Assembly: GCA_040401995.1 (NCBI GenBank)
Contig: JBBANM010000025.1
Location: 1 to 64,000 of the forward strand
Length of the DNA: 64,000 nt
Direction of reading: 5' to 3'
DNA from: Haliscomenobacter sp040401995
GTDB taxonomy: Bacteria; Bacteroidota; Bacteroidia; Chitinophagales; Saprospiraceae
Shown here: one piece after another, positions 52,102-60,570 of the stretch
How positions within the stretch are numbered: the stretch's first letter is position 1
Layout: each line of letters starts with the position of its first letter
Notes under the pieces: generated by a model
Databases searched by the model: none
What the model saw: the letters and a program-made list of their open reading frames with translations, nothing else
Told to the model about the DNA's origin: nothing
Translations under genes and position numbers: made by a program

Positions 52102-53556
52102 ATGCAAAACGGTACAGCCAAATTATTAAAAATCCTCCTTGTAGCGGCAATTTTGTTGCCAGTGATCGCTTCTGGTCAGGCGTTGACTAAAAAACAGCAA
52201 GACGCATTGGACAAACTAGTGCGCCAATCGCCAGTTTTTGCTAAAATGTTTACGGGATTTGCCTTGTATGATCCTGCTGGCAAAATCAATCTGTACCAAA
52301 AAGATGCCGATAAATACTACACTCCGGCTTCGAATACCAAAATTTTCACGCTTTATACTGGTTTGCGGGTTTTGGGGGATAGTTTACCCGTTTTGCGTTA
52401 CAGTCAGCAAGCGCCATTTACGGTGTTACAGGGCTTGGGGTATCCCTTGCTTTTTCATCCAGATTTCGCAATAGCTCAGGATCAGAAACCTTTGAATTTT
52501 TTGCGCAGCGTAACGGGACCACTGGCTTTTTCCAGCGAAAATTTCAAAGACACGCATTTTGGCAATGGCTGGAACTGGCAGGATTATCAATACAGTTATC
52601 AGGCGGAAAAAGGGTCGCTGCCTTTGTATGGCAACATTGCTCGGTTTAAAGTCGACTCCCTTCGACAAGAGTGGAAGGCTTACCCCAAATACTTTTTGCC
52701 CTTGCTGAGCTACGATCCCAAACTGATTGGTACCGAACCGGATCTATACCGCGATCAAGAAGGCCCGCTTTTTCATTACAATACGGCTTGTTTGACGCCC
52801 CGCAAAAATTTGGTTTTTGAATTGCCCTTTAATTACAGTCCGCAAACAGTTGCCGATGTGCTATCGGATACCTTGAAACGCAAAATACACTTGTGGGACG
52901 ACCCAACCGAGATCAAAGAGATGCTGGTTTCAGGCCCCATTTCGGTTGGATCCACCGAAGTCAAGCCCGCTAATGTGGAAGCAGTGATGGAATCTACGCG
53001 AGATGTAGTGGCGGCTAGCTGGAAGACGCTTTCCGTTCCTATGCCCGATACGATGTTGCGCCTATTCATGCAGGAAAGCGATAATTTTTTGGCCGAGCAA
53101 CTGCTGTTGATGAGTTCGGCAAAACAATTGGGCTACCTCAAAACGCCGGATATCATTGACTATTCCTTGAAAAACTTGCTAAAAGACTTGCCCGATGCGC
53201 CGATCTGGATGGATGGCTCGGGTTTGTCGCGCCAAAATTTATTTACTCCGCGTGACCTGGTTTTTGTACTGGAAAAACTGTACCGCGAGTACCCGCAAAA
53301 TCGCTTGTTTGGTTTGTTTCCAGCCGGCGGCGTTTCGGGAACAATCAAGAATTGGTATCCAGGCAAAAAAGGGATTCCCTATGTTTTTGCTAAAACGGGT
53401 ACCTTATCTAATAACAACTGTTTGAGCGGTTACCTCCGCACCAATACCGGGCGTATTTTGATCTTTAGTTTTATGCACAATCATTATTTGGGCGGGGCTT
53501 CGCCAATCCGCCAAGAGATGCAAAAAGTGTTGGAATGGATGCGGGATAATTTGTAG
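52102..53556 (+). CDS. D-alanyl-D-alanine carboxypeptidase/endopeptidase, PBP4 (S13) family
   Basis: 484 aa with signal peptide (LLKILLVAAILLPVIASGQA). S13 catalytic motifs: PASNTKIFT (SxxK), DGSGLSRQN (SxN) and FAKTGTL (KTG). Length equals PBP4/DacB. It removes terminal D-Ala or cuts cross-links in peptidoglycan. It starts 53 bp from the divergent GH3C/beta-lactamase-fold gene. Confidence 0.93.
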   Translation: MQNGTAKLLKILLVAAILLPVIASGQALTKKQQDALDKLVRQSPVFAKMFTGFALYDPAGKINLYQKDADKYYTPASNTKIFTLYTGLRVLGDSLPVLRYSQQAPFTVLQGLGYPLLFHPDFAIAQDQKPLNFLRSVTGPLAFSSENFKDTHFGNGWNWQDYQYSYQAEKGSLPLYGNIARFKVDSLRQEWKAYPKYFLPLLSYDPKLIGTEPDLYRDQEGPLFHYNTACLTPRKNLVFELPFNYSPQTVADVLSDTLKRKIHLWDDPTEIKEMLVSGPISVGSTEVKPANVEAVMESTRDVVAASWKTLSVPMPDTMLRLFMQESDNFLAEQLLLMSSAKQLGYLKTPDIIDYSLKNLLKDLPDAPIWMDGSGLSRQNLFTPRDLVFVLEKLYREYPQNRLFGLFPAGGVSGTIKNWYPGKKGIPYVFAKTGTLSNNNCLSGYLRTNTGRILIFSFMHNHYLGGASPIRQEMQKVLEWMRDNL

Positions 53557-53577
53557 GTAGAGGCGCGATTTATCGCG
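53557..53577. repeat. Degenerate GTAGAG palindrome
   Basis: GTAGAGGCGCGATTTATCGCG, related in layout to the perfect palindrome at 56476; the right arm lacks the closing CTCTAC. Confidence 0.55.
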
Positions 53578-53666
53578 ACTGAACATTATTCTAGCTGGTA
53601 TTCTTAAAGTGGTCGCCCTGGCGGATGCGTCGGAGAAGCAGAGATATTGGATCAAAGTCAGAGACC

Positions 53667-53942
53667 TTAACCAGCAGCTTTTTTTCTTCTTCCAAAAATA
53701 ATACGCCTGGAGATTAGGTAACAAACCCCGGTGATAAACAGCAAAATCAACCCGCTGGCAAGTTTGGGGTAGGGCAATCCCAAGCCAAAACCGACGATAA
53801 AACCAAAATTGCTGAACATCTCCGCCGGACTGGCCCACTCGGGTTCATTGGGGAGTTTGCCTATTTGGTGCGTCAGGTAAACCAAACAAAACGGCAACGC
53901 CAAGGTGCCAATCGCCAACAAAATATAACGTATGTAATTCAT
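53667..53942 (-). CDS. Small membrane protein of unknown function
   Basis: 91 aa with two hydrophobic segments (YILLAIGTLALPFCLVYL and ASGLILLFITGVCYLI) and a basic C-terminus RRIIFGRRKK. Lies 17 bp after the large membrane protein gene on the same strand, so likely cotranscribed. No family recognised. Confidence 0.65.
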   Translation of the reverse strand: MNYIRYILLAIGTLALPFCLVYLTHQIGKLPNEPEWASPAEMFSNFGFIVGFGLGLPYPKLASGLILLFITGVCYLISRRIIFGRRKKAAG

Positions 53943-53959
53943 TTAGTTAGATTGCTGGG

Positions 53960-56269
53960 TTACAAATTAGGGAACCACAAGTTGTTGTACACCAGGTACT
54001 TTCCTTTTTTCCAAAACATGTTGTCTTGGGGTCTACCCGCTTGACGTACCAAAAACTCATCGACATACAGATCGGTAATGGCCATTTCTGGGCATTCCAA
54101 TTCCATGCGTACGGTGGCGCCAGCAGCACTTACTTTCATGGGGAACACTACTAGTCCCCAGCCATTGTTGTCGAGCGCTTGAAGGTCGTATTTGCAGGCA
54201 TTGTGAACTACCAAGTTTTCCTTGCCTTGGGCATCTACCTCATAACCTTTGAAGTTCATGCGGGGGCGTTGGTCTTCGCCTAAGTAAACCCAGACCGCAA
54301 CTTCGTTGTAAGCGGCCGGTGCTTTGAAGGTCAAAAACGGCACATGATGACGGCCATGTCCTTCAAAAGCGCCTTTGCCTTGATAGGTTCGGGCGGATTT
54401 TAGCTCGTCGAAAGTGCGGTAGTAGTATTGGTAAGTGCTATCGGGGAGCAAAAAACCATTGCGGGTAAATCCTTTTTGCAAGGTGCCTTCATAACCTGCG
54501 CGGATGTCTTTGCGCCAGGCGTCCACGGCCAGGTCAAACGCTTCCAACGGTAAAGCGCGCAATTGCACCATCGTATCTTCGTAGAGCAATTGCCCAAAAT
54601 GCAAGAGGTAATTGGAGCCTTGTGGTACGCTAAAATATTGCGATTTGTCCAACACCGCCAGCAGTGGTTTGTTGTTGGGAAGGTCTTTCACAAAGGCGTA
54701 GGGGCGGTACGGCAACAAATCAAGGGGGATCAATTTGAGGGTCTGAGAAAAAGAGGTTCTACTCATCACCACGCCCAAGTTGTTCATCCCATAGTGCCAG
54801 CCGCCTAAAGTAGCAAAGCGCACGGCGTCGCCCGGGGCTTCAATGGCAAAATTTTCCGATCCTACATGAAAATAGGGCATCGGTAAAATGGCCTGATAAT
54901 CGAGCAACCGGGTGTTTTTAAACCAAAAATTGGGACCGTTTTCAAACTCGGTTTTGATATAGCGGGTGGGGTCTTTCCATGGTTTGATCATCGATGCTTT
55001 GGACATAAAATGCGCTTCAAAGCCAAAAATCAAAAATGCGACGGCAAATAAAATCCCACGGCGCAGCGGCGTCCAACTTTGTCCAATGTGGTAAATCAAG
55101 TACCAAACCGTTATGCTCCAGCCGTAATAAAAAGCCCATGCAAATCGCCCCTGTCCGCGAAACTGACGGAATGGCCCCAAGTAATCGATCAAAAAACGGA
55201 ATCCAGGGATAACAAAGGGCAAACCCATCGAAATCAGCAGCATGATAAAAATGGCGGGAAACAAAAATCCGAGAAAACGCGGAGCAACTCCGGTACCCGG
55301 CAATGCCATTTTTTTGCGTAAAAAAAACGGTAAAAAACACAGAAAACCTACTATGCCGACTAACCCGATGTAGATCTCGTTTTCAAAATTCATGGCGCGG
55401 ATGTCGATCAAATGTTGATCCACCCAAGCCCAGTGCGGCAACTGTACCGCCGTCACAATTCCTTCCCAATAAGCGCAGTAGTCCAAAAAACCGACCGGCG
55501 TTTTGGGGCGATCGGGTACATGGTCGGTAGCTTTTACCCACAATTGGATCAAGGCAAAAGGCAAAAGTACTTGAATGGAATAGTGTTTCGCCAATCGCCA
55601 GGCCTCGGCAAGGGATATTTTTCGTAAAAAAGAAAACAGAAAATACCAGGCGATCATCATCCCCGCTATCCCCAAGTAGTACATGTGTAGCAATCCCAAA
55701 AACCAAATGACTGCCCCAATCAACATACTCAAGCGGTAACTTGGTTTTTCCTCAAAACGCAGCATGAGGTAGAGCATCAAAGGGAAAACAAAACCGTACG
55801 ACAGGGAATAATGGCCAATGGGGCGGAAATGCTGCGGCGATAGCAACATAATGCCCAAGGCGGCAATCACCGCAAACCAGGGCGCCACCTGCATGCGCAC
55901 CAAAAGCAAATACAAAATGACCGCGCAAAGCAAAAAGGAAAAAACAATGGCCAAGTTCATGATGGCCACGGTATGATCGGAAACATCGACGATGTTTCGA
56001 CTGATGAATTTCAAGGTGTTGGCCAAAGCGGGCTGCCCGTCGGTGTACATCACGTGTTCGCCATTGGGGTAGTTCATCCCTTCAAAGTGCGAGTAATTAG
56101 CGTCGTGTTTGACATGGTAGTAAACCGTATAGTAGTTTTTATACCCGTCGCCGTAAAGATTGAAAAAACTGTTTCCGGGGTCAGTAATATAGGGCCGGTA
56201 ATGAAAAAACAGGGTGAATATCGATAGCAAAATAATCGCTAGCAGTCCGTAGATGTTTCTTTTGGCCAT
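53960..56269 (-). CDS. Large multi-pass membrane protein, GT-C/YfhO-like
   Basis: 769 aa from ATG 56269 (MAKRNIYGLLAIILLSIFTLFFHY). The first half (about 5-450) has about 11 hydrophobic helices with a luminal loop FHYRPYITDPGNSFFNLYGDGYKNYY after TM1, in the GT-C glycosyltransferase/YfhO manner (acidic residues after the first helix). The second half is soluble and periplasmic (beta-rich, TFKAPAAYNEVAVWVYLGED). No donor specificity can be read. Operon with the small membrane protein. Confidence 0.65.
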   Translation of the reverse strand: MAKRNIYGLLAIILLSIFTLFFHYRPYITDPGNSFFNLYGDGYKNYYTVYYHVKHDANYSHFEGMNYPNGEHVMYTDGQPALANTLKFISRNIVDVSDHTVAIMNLAIVFSFLLCAVILYLLLVRMQVAPWFAVIAALGIMLLSPQHFRPIGHYSLSYGFVFPLMLYLMLRFEEKPSYRLSMLIGAVIWFLGLLHMYYLGIAGMMIAWYFLFSFLRKISLAEAWRLAKHYSIQVLLPFALIQLWVKATDHVPDRPKTPVGFLDYCAYWEGIVTAVQLPHWAWVDQHLIDIRAMNFENEIYIGLVGIVGFLCFLPFFLRKKMALPGTGVAPRFLGFLFPAIFIMLLISMGLPFVIPGFRFLIDYLGPFRQFRGQGRFAWAFYYGWSITVWYLIYHIGQSWTPLRRGILFAVAFLIFGFEAHFMSKASMIKPWKDPTRYIKTEFENGPNFWFKNTRLLDYQAILPMPYFHVGSENFAIEAPGDAVRFATLGGWHYGMNNLGVVMSRTSFSQTLKLIPLDLLPYRPYAFVKDLPNNKPLLAVLDKSQYFSVPQGSNYLLHFGQLLYEDTMVQLRALPLEAFDLAVDAWRKDIRAGYEGTLQKGFTRNGFLLPDSTYQYYYRTFDELKSARTYQGKGAFEGHGRHHVPFLTFKAPAAYNEVAVWVYLGEDQRPRMNFKGYEVDAQGKENLVVHNACKYDLQALDNNGWGLVVFPMKVSAAGATVRMELECPEMAITDLYVDEFLVRQAGRPQDNMFWKKGKYLVYNNLWFPNL

Positions 56270-56475
56270 AATCAAAGGGTTAAAACAAGCGACTAATCAG
56301 CGCTTGGTTCTTTGCCCTAAAGATAGACCACTTATTTCAAATGGAAGGGGTTGTGGCGTAAAAAACGATTTAAGAGGAGGACAAGATCGGGATTTGAAAG
56401 CCTCAGTTTTCTAAAAAAACCACAATCTAAAATGTGGAGAAATCGAGCTAAATATTTGTTGTTGAGCACGATGTG

Positions 56476-56503
56476 GTAGAGACACATTGCAATGTGTCTC
56501 TAC
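56476..56503. repeat. 28-bp perfect palindrome
   Basis: Half-site GTAGAGACACATTG followed by its exact complement, in the spacer downstream of hemN. Similar GTAGAGAC... palindromes are frequent dispersed repeats in cyanobacteria and Bacteroidota. Confidence 0.85.
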
Positions 56504-56564
56504 GGAATTGGAGCCTTTATTCCCTATGACAATTTACCCCGATTTTTCTTGTACTCAACCAATC

Positions 56565-57920
56565 TTAAACCGCCTGACTGAACAACGCCGCCGCTGGTTG
56601 TCGCTGCCAATACCGGGCATCTAATGCCATACAGATGTTGCGCAAAAAAGGCCGACCGCGTTCGGTTACTTCCAATTTTCCAGGCGAAAGAAGGATAAAT
56701 CCGTCTTCTTCCAATGGCCCTAGTCGCTCCAAACCTTGAAACAGCGCTTCGCACTGCAAGCTAGGATCATCCCATTGCGTCTGAAAACGACACATCAATT
56801 CCAGAATATGACGCCGAATAATTTCGTCTTCAGGCGTCAGCAAATGTCCGCGGGTAATGGGGAAATGTCCGGCCGCAATACTGGCTTGATAGGCCGCAAT
56901 GTTTTTTTCATTTTGCACAAAACCGTCCCAAGAATCGCTGATGGATGAAGCGCCCAAGGCAATACTCAGCTTGGTAAAGGCAGGAGTATACCCCATGAAA
57001 TTGCGATGTAAAGAACCGTCTTCCAAGGCTTTGTACAGCGAATCGCTTGGCAAAGCAAAATGATCCATGCCGATTTCAGCGTATCCTAAATTTTCGAGTA
57101 GCGATCTACCAAGCTCGTACAAATAGCGCTTGGCCGCACCCTGGGGCAAATCGGCTTCTGAATATGCCCGCTGACTCGGTTTGATCCAGGGCACGTGGGC
57201 ATAACTGTAAAAAGCAATGCGTTCGGGCATTAACTCGCGAATGAGCGCCATGGTGTGCTCAATATGCTCGGGTCTTTGTAAGGGCAAACCGTAGATTAGA
57301 TCGTAGTTGATGCTGGTATATCCCAATTCACGTGCCCAGGTGGTAACTTGGCGCACTTGTTCGGTAGTTTGCTGGCGGTTGATGATTTTTAGAATCGCCG
57401 GTTCAAAATCTTGTACGCCCACACTGGCTCTGCGAAATCCAAAGCGTGCCAATACTTCCAGGTGCTCGTAAGTGGCGCTAAATGGGTGTGCTTCGAAACC
57501 AAAATCAGGATTGGGCGCTATATCTGCCAGGGCAAAAATACCCGTCAATAAAACATCTAGTTCGGCGGGACTAAAAAAAGTGGGAGTTCCACCGCCAAGG
57601 TGCAGCTCGCGGATGATGGGGCGCGAAGGGAGTTGATCCACATACATGCGCCATTCCTGTAGTACACTTTCAATATAAGGCAAAGCCACCGCGTGGTTTT
57701 TAGTGATGTGTTTGTTACACCCGCAATAAGTACACAGTTTTTCGCAATAAGGGAGGTGGATGTACAAGCTCAGGGCAGGATTTTTCAAAAAAGCATTTTG
57801 CACTTTTTTAATCCATATTTGCTCACTTACCTGATTGTCATTCCAATAGGGTACGGTAGGGTAGCTGGTGTAGCGCGGAGCAGGAACATTGTATTTTTCA
57901 AACAATAGGGAATCTGTCAT
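56565..57920 (-). CDS. hemN: Oxygen-independent coproporphyrinogen III oxidase
   Basis: Radical-SAM enzyme of haem synthesis. 451 aa, the HemN (not HemW) length. Begins LFEKYNVPAPRYTSYPTVPYWND, a HemN signature. Cluster motif YCEKLCTYCGCNK (CxxxCxxC with the extra Cys), then ELHLGGGTPTFFSP, VGVQDF and YDLIYGLPLQ. Monocistronic. Confidence 0.96.
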   Translation of the reverse strand: MTDSLLFEKYNVPAPRYTSYPTVPYWNDNQVSEQIWIKKVQNAFLKNPALSLYIHLPYCEKLCTYCGCNKHITKNHAVALPYIESVLQEWRMYVDQLPSRPIIRELHLGGGTPTFFSPAELDVLLTGIFALADIAPNPDFGFEAHPFSATYEHLEVLARFGFRRASVGVQDFEPAILKIINRQQTTEQVRQVTTWARELGYTSINYDLIYGLPLQRPEHIEHTMALIRELMPERIAFYSYAHVPWIKPSQRAYSEADLPQGAAKRYLYELGRSLLENLGYAEIGMDHFALPSDSLYKALEDGSLHRNFMGYTPAFTKLSIALGASSISDSWDGFVQNEKNIAAYQASIAAGHFPITRGHLLTPEDEIIRRHILELMCRFQTQWDDPSLQCEALFQGLERLGPLEEDGFILLSPGKLEVTERGRPFLRNICMALDARYWQRQPAAALFSQAV

Positions 57921-58075
57921 CTTTTTTTTATTTTGATCGAGGAATATTTACCTCCTGAAGCGTAATGACTGGGCATAAAATTAGGATGCGACAGTAAGAG
58001 TAAAAATGAGGAGGATCACAAAGCGAAATGACGAAAATCATTGGCGTAATTTTTCTACCTAAGTAACAGCATCGT

Positions 58076-58570
58076 ATGTTTTCGCGACAAGTTCAGATCC
58101 GCACCCAAATGCAACCGGGCGACGTAGGTTACCTTACCTACTTGCACGGAAAAATATATGCCGAAGAGCATGGGTTTGACCTCACATTTGAAGGTTATGT
58201 CTCAAAATATTTGTCGGAGTTTGCCGCGCGCACGAACCCGCGCGAACGCATTTGGCTGGCCGAGCAGGGCACCGACGGCATGAAAGGCGCAATCGCTATT
58301 GTTGAAAATACAGCAGAAATTGCCTAGTTGCGGTGGTTTCTGTTACACCCTGATTTGCGCGGCTTGGGTTTGGGTAAGCGGCTATTGACTTTGGCCGTTG
58401 ATTTTGCCCGTCAGCAGCAGTACCAGCAAATTACATTGGGCACTACCAATGCTTTGGCAACCGCAAAAACGCTTTACGAAGCAGCGGGTTTTACCTTGGT
58501 CAAAGCAGAAGAAACCTATATTTGGGGCAAAACCGTGGTTTTAGAAGATTATCAAATGGACTTGTTATAA
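58076..58570 (+). pseudogene. GNAT acetyltransferase interrupted by an in-frame amber codon
   Basis: One continuous frame of 164 sense codons broken only by TAG at 58325-58327. Upstream part MFSRQVQIRTQMQPGDVGYLTYLHGKIYAEEHGF to ENTAEIA; downstream LRWFLLHPDLRGLGLGKRLLTLAVDFARQQQYQQITLGT contains the acetyl-CoA-binding motif A (RGLGLGKRLL). Related proteins read ...A-Q-LRWFLxHP, so TAG probably replaces CAG (one C-to-T change). It ends 12 bp before the gamma-carbonic anhydrase ATG. Recent decay, sequencing error, or readthrough are all possible. TTG 58328 could start a truncated protein. Confidence 0.8.
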
Positions 58571-58582
58571 TATCAAACGAAC

Positions 58583-59095
58583 ATGGCACTAATCCTACCC
58601 GTTCAAGGCAAATCGCCGCAATTTGGCGACAATGTATTTTTGGCGGAAAACGCCGTTGTAGTTGGCGATGTGGTTACTGGCGCCGATTGCAGTTTTTGGT
58701 TCCACTCGGTGGTGCGGGGTGATGTCAATGCCATTCGCATGGGCAATAAAGTGAATGTGCAGGATGGCGCCATCATTCACTGTACCTATCTCAAAGCGCC
58801 GACTACCATTGGCAACAATGTTTCGATCGGGCATCGCGCCATTGTGCATGGCTGCACCTTGCACGATGATGTGCTGGTAGGCATGGGCGCGATCGTGATG
58901 GATCACGCAGTAGTAGAATCCAATGTGCTGATTGCGGCGGGCGCGGTGGTGTTGGAAAACAGCGTTTTGGAAGCGGGACACATTTATGCGGGGGTGCCTG
59001 CCAAAAAAGTAAAAGCTTTAAGCGCAGAGGCTTTCAAGGATTCTATTGAACGGATTGCGAATAATTATGTGATGTATGCGGGGTGGTTTAGGTAG
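58583..59095 (+). CDS. Gamma-class carbonic anhydrase-like hexapeptide protein
   Basis: 170 aa left-handed beta-helix trimer protein. Three zinc ligands are visible: His in IIHCTYL, and two in IGHRAIVHGCTL. RGDVNAIRMGNKVNVQDGAIIH is the YrdA/Cam signature. PaaY-like thioesterases share the fold, but the gene is far from the paa locus. It follows the interrupted GNAT after 12 bp. Confidence 0.88.
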   Translation: MALILPVQGKSPQFGDNVFLAENAVVVGDVVTGADCSFWFHSVVRGDVNAIRMGNKVNVQDGAIIHCTYLKAPTTIGNNVSIGHRAIVHGCTLHDDVLVGMGAIVMDHAVVESNVLIAAGAVVLENSVLEAGHIYAGVPAKKVKALSAEAFKDSIERIANNYVMYAGWFR

Positions 59096-59119
59096 GAGGT
59101 ATGTATATCTGGAACACAA

Positions 59120-59533
59120 CTACACCTGCTCCAATTTTCCACCCTTCGCCGTAACTCGATAAAAAAACGCCCTTTTTTCTCGTAGCGCTTTTTGTTCCAT
59201 TTCTGGCCAGTGTTTCAGAATGATCATCACCGACTCCCAATAGGAAAAACCAGATTTAGAAGGAGGTTTAAGGAAAAACATGCCCAGTTGGTGGATTTCA
59301 CAGAGGTCTCTCTGATGGCGAATCCGATGAATGTTGATGTCTTGCATGATCACGCACGCACCTTCTGCCCCTGCCTGCGGGAGCCAATCCTCATCTTTTG
59401 CCCCTCGGCCAAATACGTCAACCGTAGCTTTGATTTCAATGTGCTCTGATAGGCTGCTGTTGCGCGGTATTTGTAATGCGTTCAAAGCATGCGCAATGTG
59501 GTAAGAAATATTTTCGTCGATGTAAATAATCAT
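59120..59533 (-). CDS. DUF5615 PIN-like toxin candidate
   Basis: 137 aa from ATG 59533 (MIIYIDENISYHIAHALNAL). The start YIDENIS, a central GAKDEDWLPQAG (the DxxW pattern of DUF5615) and VIMQDINIHRIRHQRDLCEIHQLGMFFL with later acidic/basic residues match the PIN-like Mut7-C/DUF5615 fold. Its ATG overlaps the upstream gene's TGA (59530-59533), the layout of type II toxin-antitoxin operons. A start at 59596 would lie inside the partner gene and is rejected. Confidence 0.8.
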   Translation of the reverse strand: MIIYIDENISYHIAHALNALQIPRNSSLSEHIEIKATVDVFGRGAKDEDWLPQAGAEGACVIMQDINIHRIRHQRDLCEIHQLGMFFLKPPSKSGFSYWESVMIILKHWPEMEQKALREKRAFFYRVTAKGGKLEQV

Positions 59534-60180
59534 GCGGCTTGGCAGTATGCGATCGCGTCGTTGACGTCTTTTTCGGTGAGGTCGTAAGCCGAACAAATAA
59601 AAGGAATGGTTTCGCCGCCTTGGTAGAGGCCAAAAATGGTTTCTGGATAAATGTTGGTTTTATCAATAACCGGGTGGCCAAATTGCCGTTGCGGGTCAAC
59701 TACGATACTTTTTTCCTTTCCACGCGGCCAAAAACGCAGTGCGATAGAGGCATTGTCAAAATCTAGTTTGAGGAAAAATTGTCGAATGAAATCCAGGTTC
59801 AATTGTTTTGTGCCATCCAGGCATACGATTTGCCCCTCCAATTCTAAATAAATGCGGAACTGATCGGTTCTGATGTTTTCTACCACATTCTTTTGGGCAA
59901 ACGGAAAAGGCGTTTTGAACCATTCAGTCAGGGCTGCTTTGGCTCGAATAACTTCAGCCGTATTGATACCGGCTTCGCCTAAATGGTACAGCACATAAAA
60001 TTCCACCAAAGCCTGAAAATTAACCGCTACACTTCGATCAACCGTCCAAGCATATTGGTTCCAATAAGCAGCTAACCAACGCCTTACCTTAGGAGCGGGA
60101 AGCTGAAGTATGGCAGCGATGTCGGCTACAGTGTAGATTCCATCGCCCAATCCGTGCTTTTTTGGTGGTGTTTTGGTCAT
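59530..60180 (-). CDS. HTH/DUF433-like antitoxin candidate
   Basis: 216 aa. N-terminal HTH resembling a MerR-type fold: GDGIYTVADIAAILQLPAPKVRRWLAAYW. The C-terminal part matches DUF433: GHPVIDKTNIYPETIFGLYQGGETIPFICSAYDLTEKDVNDAIAYCQA. The middle (about 75-160) is a long insertion compared with the usual 70-80-aa DUF433 antitoxins. Overlaps the DUF5615 gene by 4 bp and precedes it, as antitoxin genes usually do. Confidence 0.82.
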   Translation of the reverse strand: MTKTPPKKHGLGDGIYTVADIAAILQLPAPKVRRWLAAYWNQYAWTVDRSVAVNFQALVEFYVLYHLGEAGINTAEVIRAKAALTEWFKTPFPFAQKNVVENIRTDQFRIYLELEGQIVCLDGTKQLNLDFIRQFFLKLDFDNASIALRFWPRGKEKSIVVDPQRQFGHPVIDKTNIYPETIFGLYQGGETIPFICSAYDLTEKDVNDAIAYCQAA

Positions 60181-60257
60181 GCTATTAAATAATGCTTACG
60201 ATGGTTTATGCGAAAATAAGAAAAATCTGGTTTCAAATAACATAGCAAACTTCTCTG

Positions 60258-60330
<73 letters not shown>

Positions 60331-60346
60331 TGAACACCAACAAATA

Positions 60347-60508
60347 AGAGCTTGTTCAGGATTCTGATTCGAGCTACAAATGGCTAAAATCCACCCCCAT
60401 TTCGTTGCGAAAATGCTCATGTAGCGCTGCTACACTCCGCTTTTCGCGCCTCATTGGGGCGAATTTTAGCTCATTTTCGCTATCGAACCAAAATCATGAA
60501 CAAGCTCT
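60347..60508. mobile_element. 162-bp foldback element at a TA beside tRNA-Thr
   Basis: Ends AGAGCTTGTTCA and, inward from the right, AGAGCTTGTTCA; nearly the whole element folds as one imperfect hairpin (arms about 80 bp, e.g. TGTAGCGCTGCTACA at the tip). Flanked by TA on both sides (60345-60346, 60509-60510), as in TA-targeting (Tc1/mariner, IS630) transposition. Confidence 0.75.
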
Positions 60509-60570
60509 TAATGTTGGGATACAAATATAAGCTATTGCAATACTAGCAGTCAAGTGCTAGACTGTATTTT

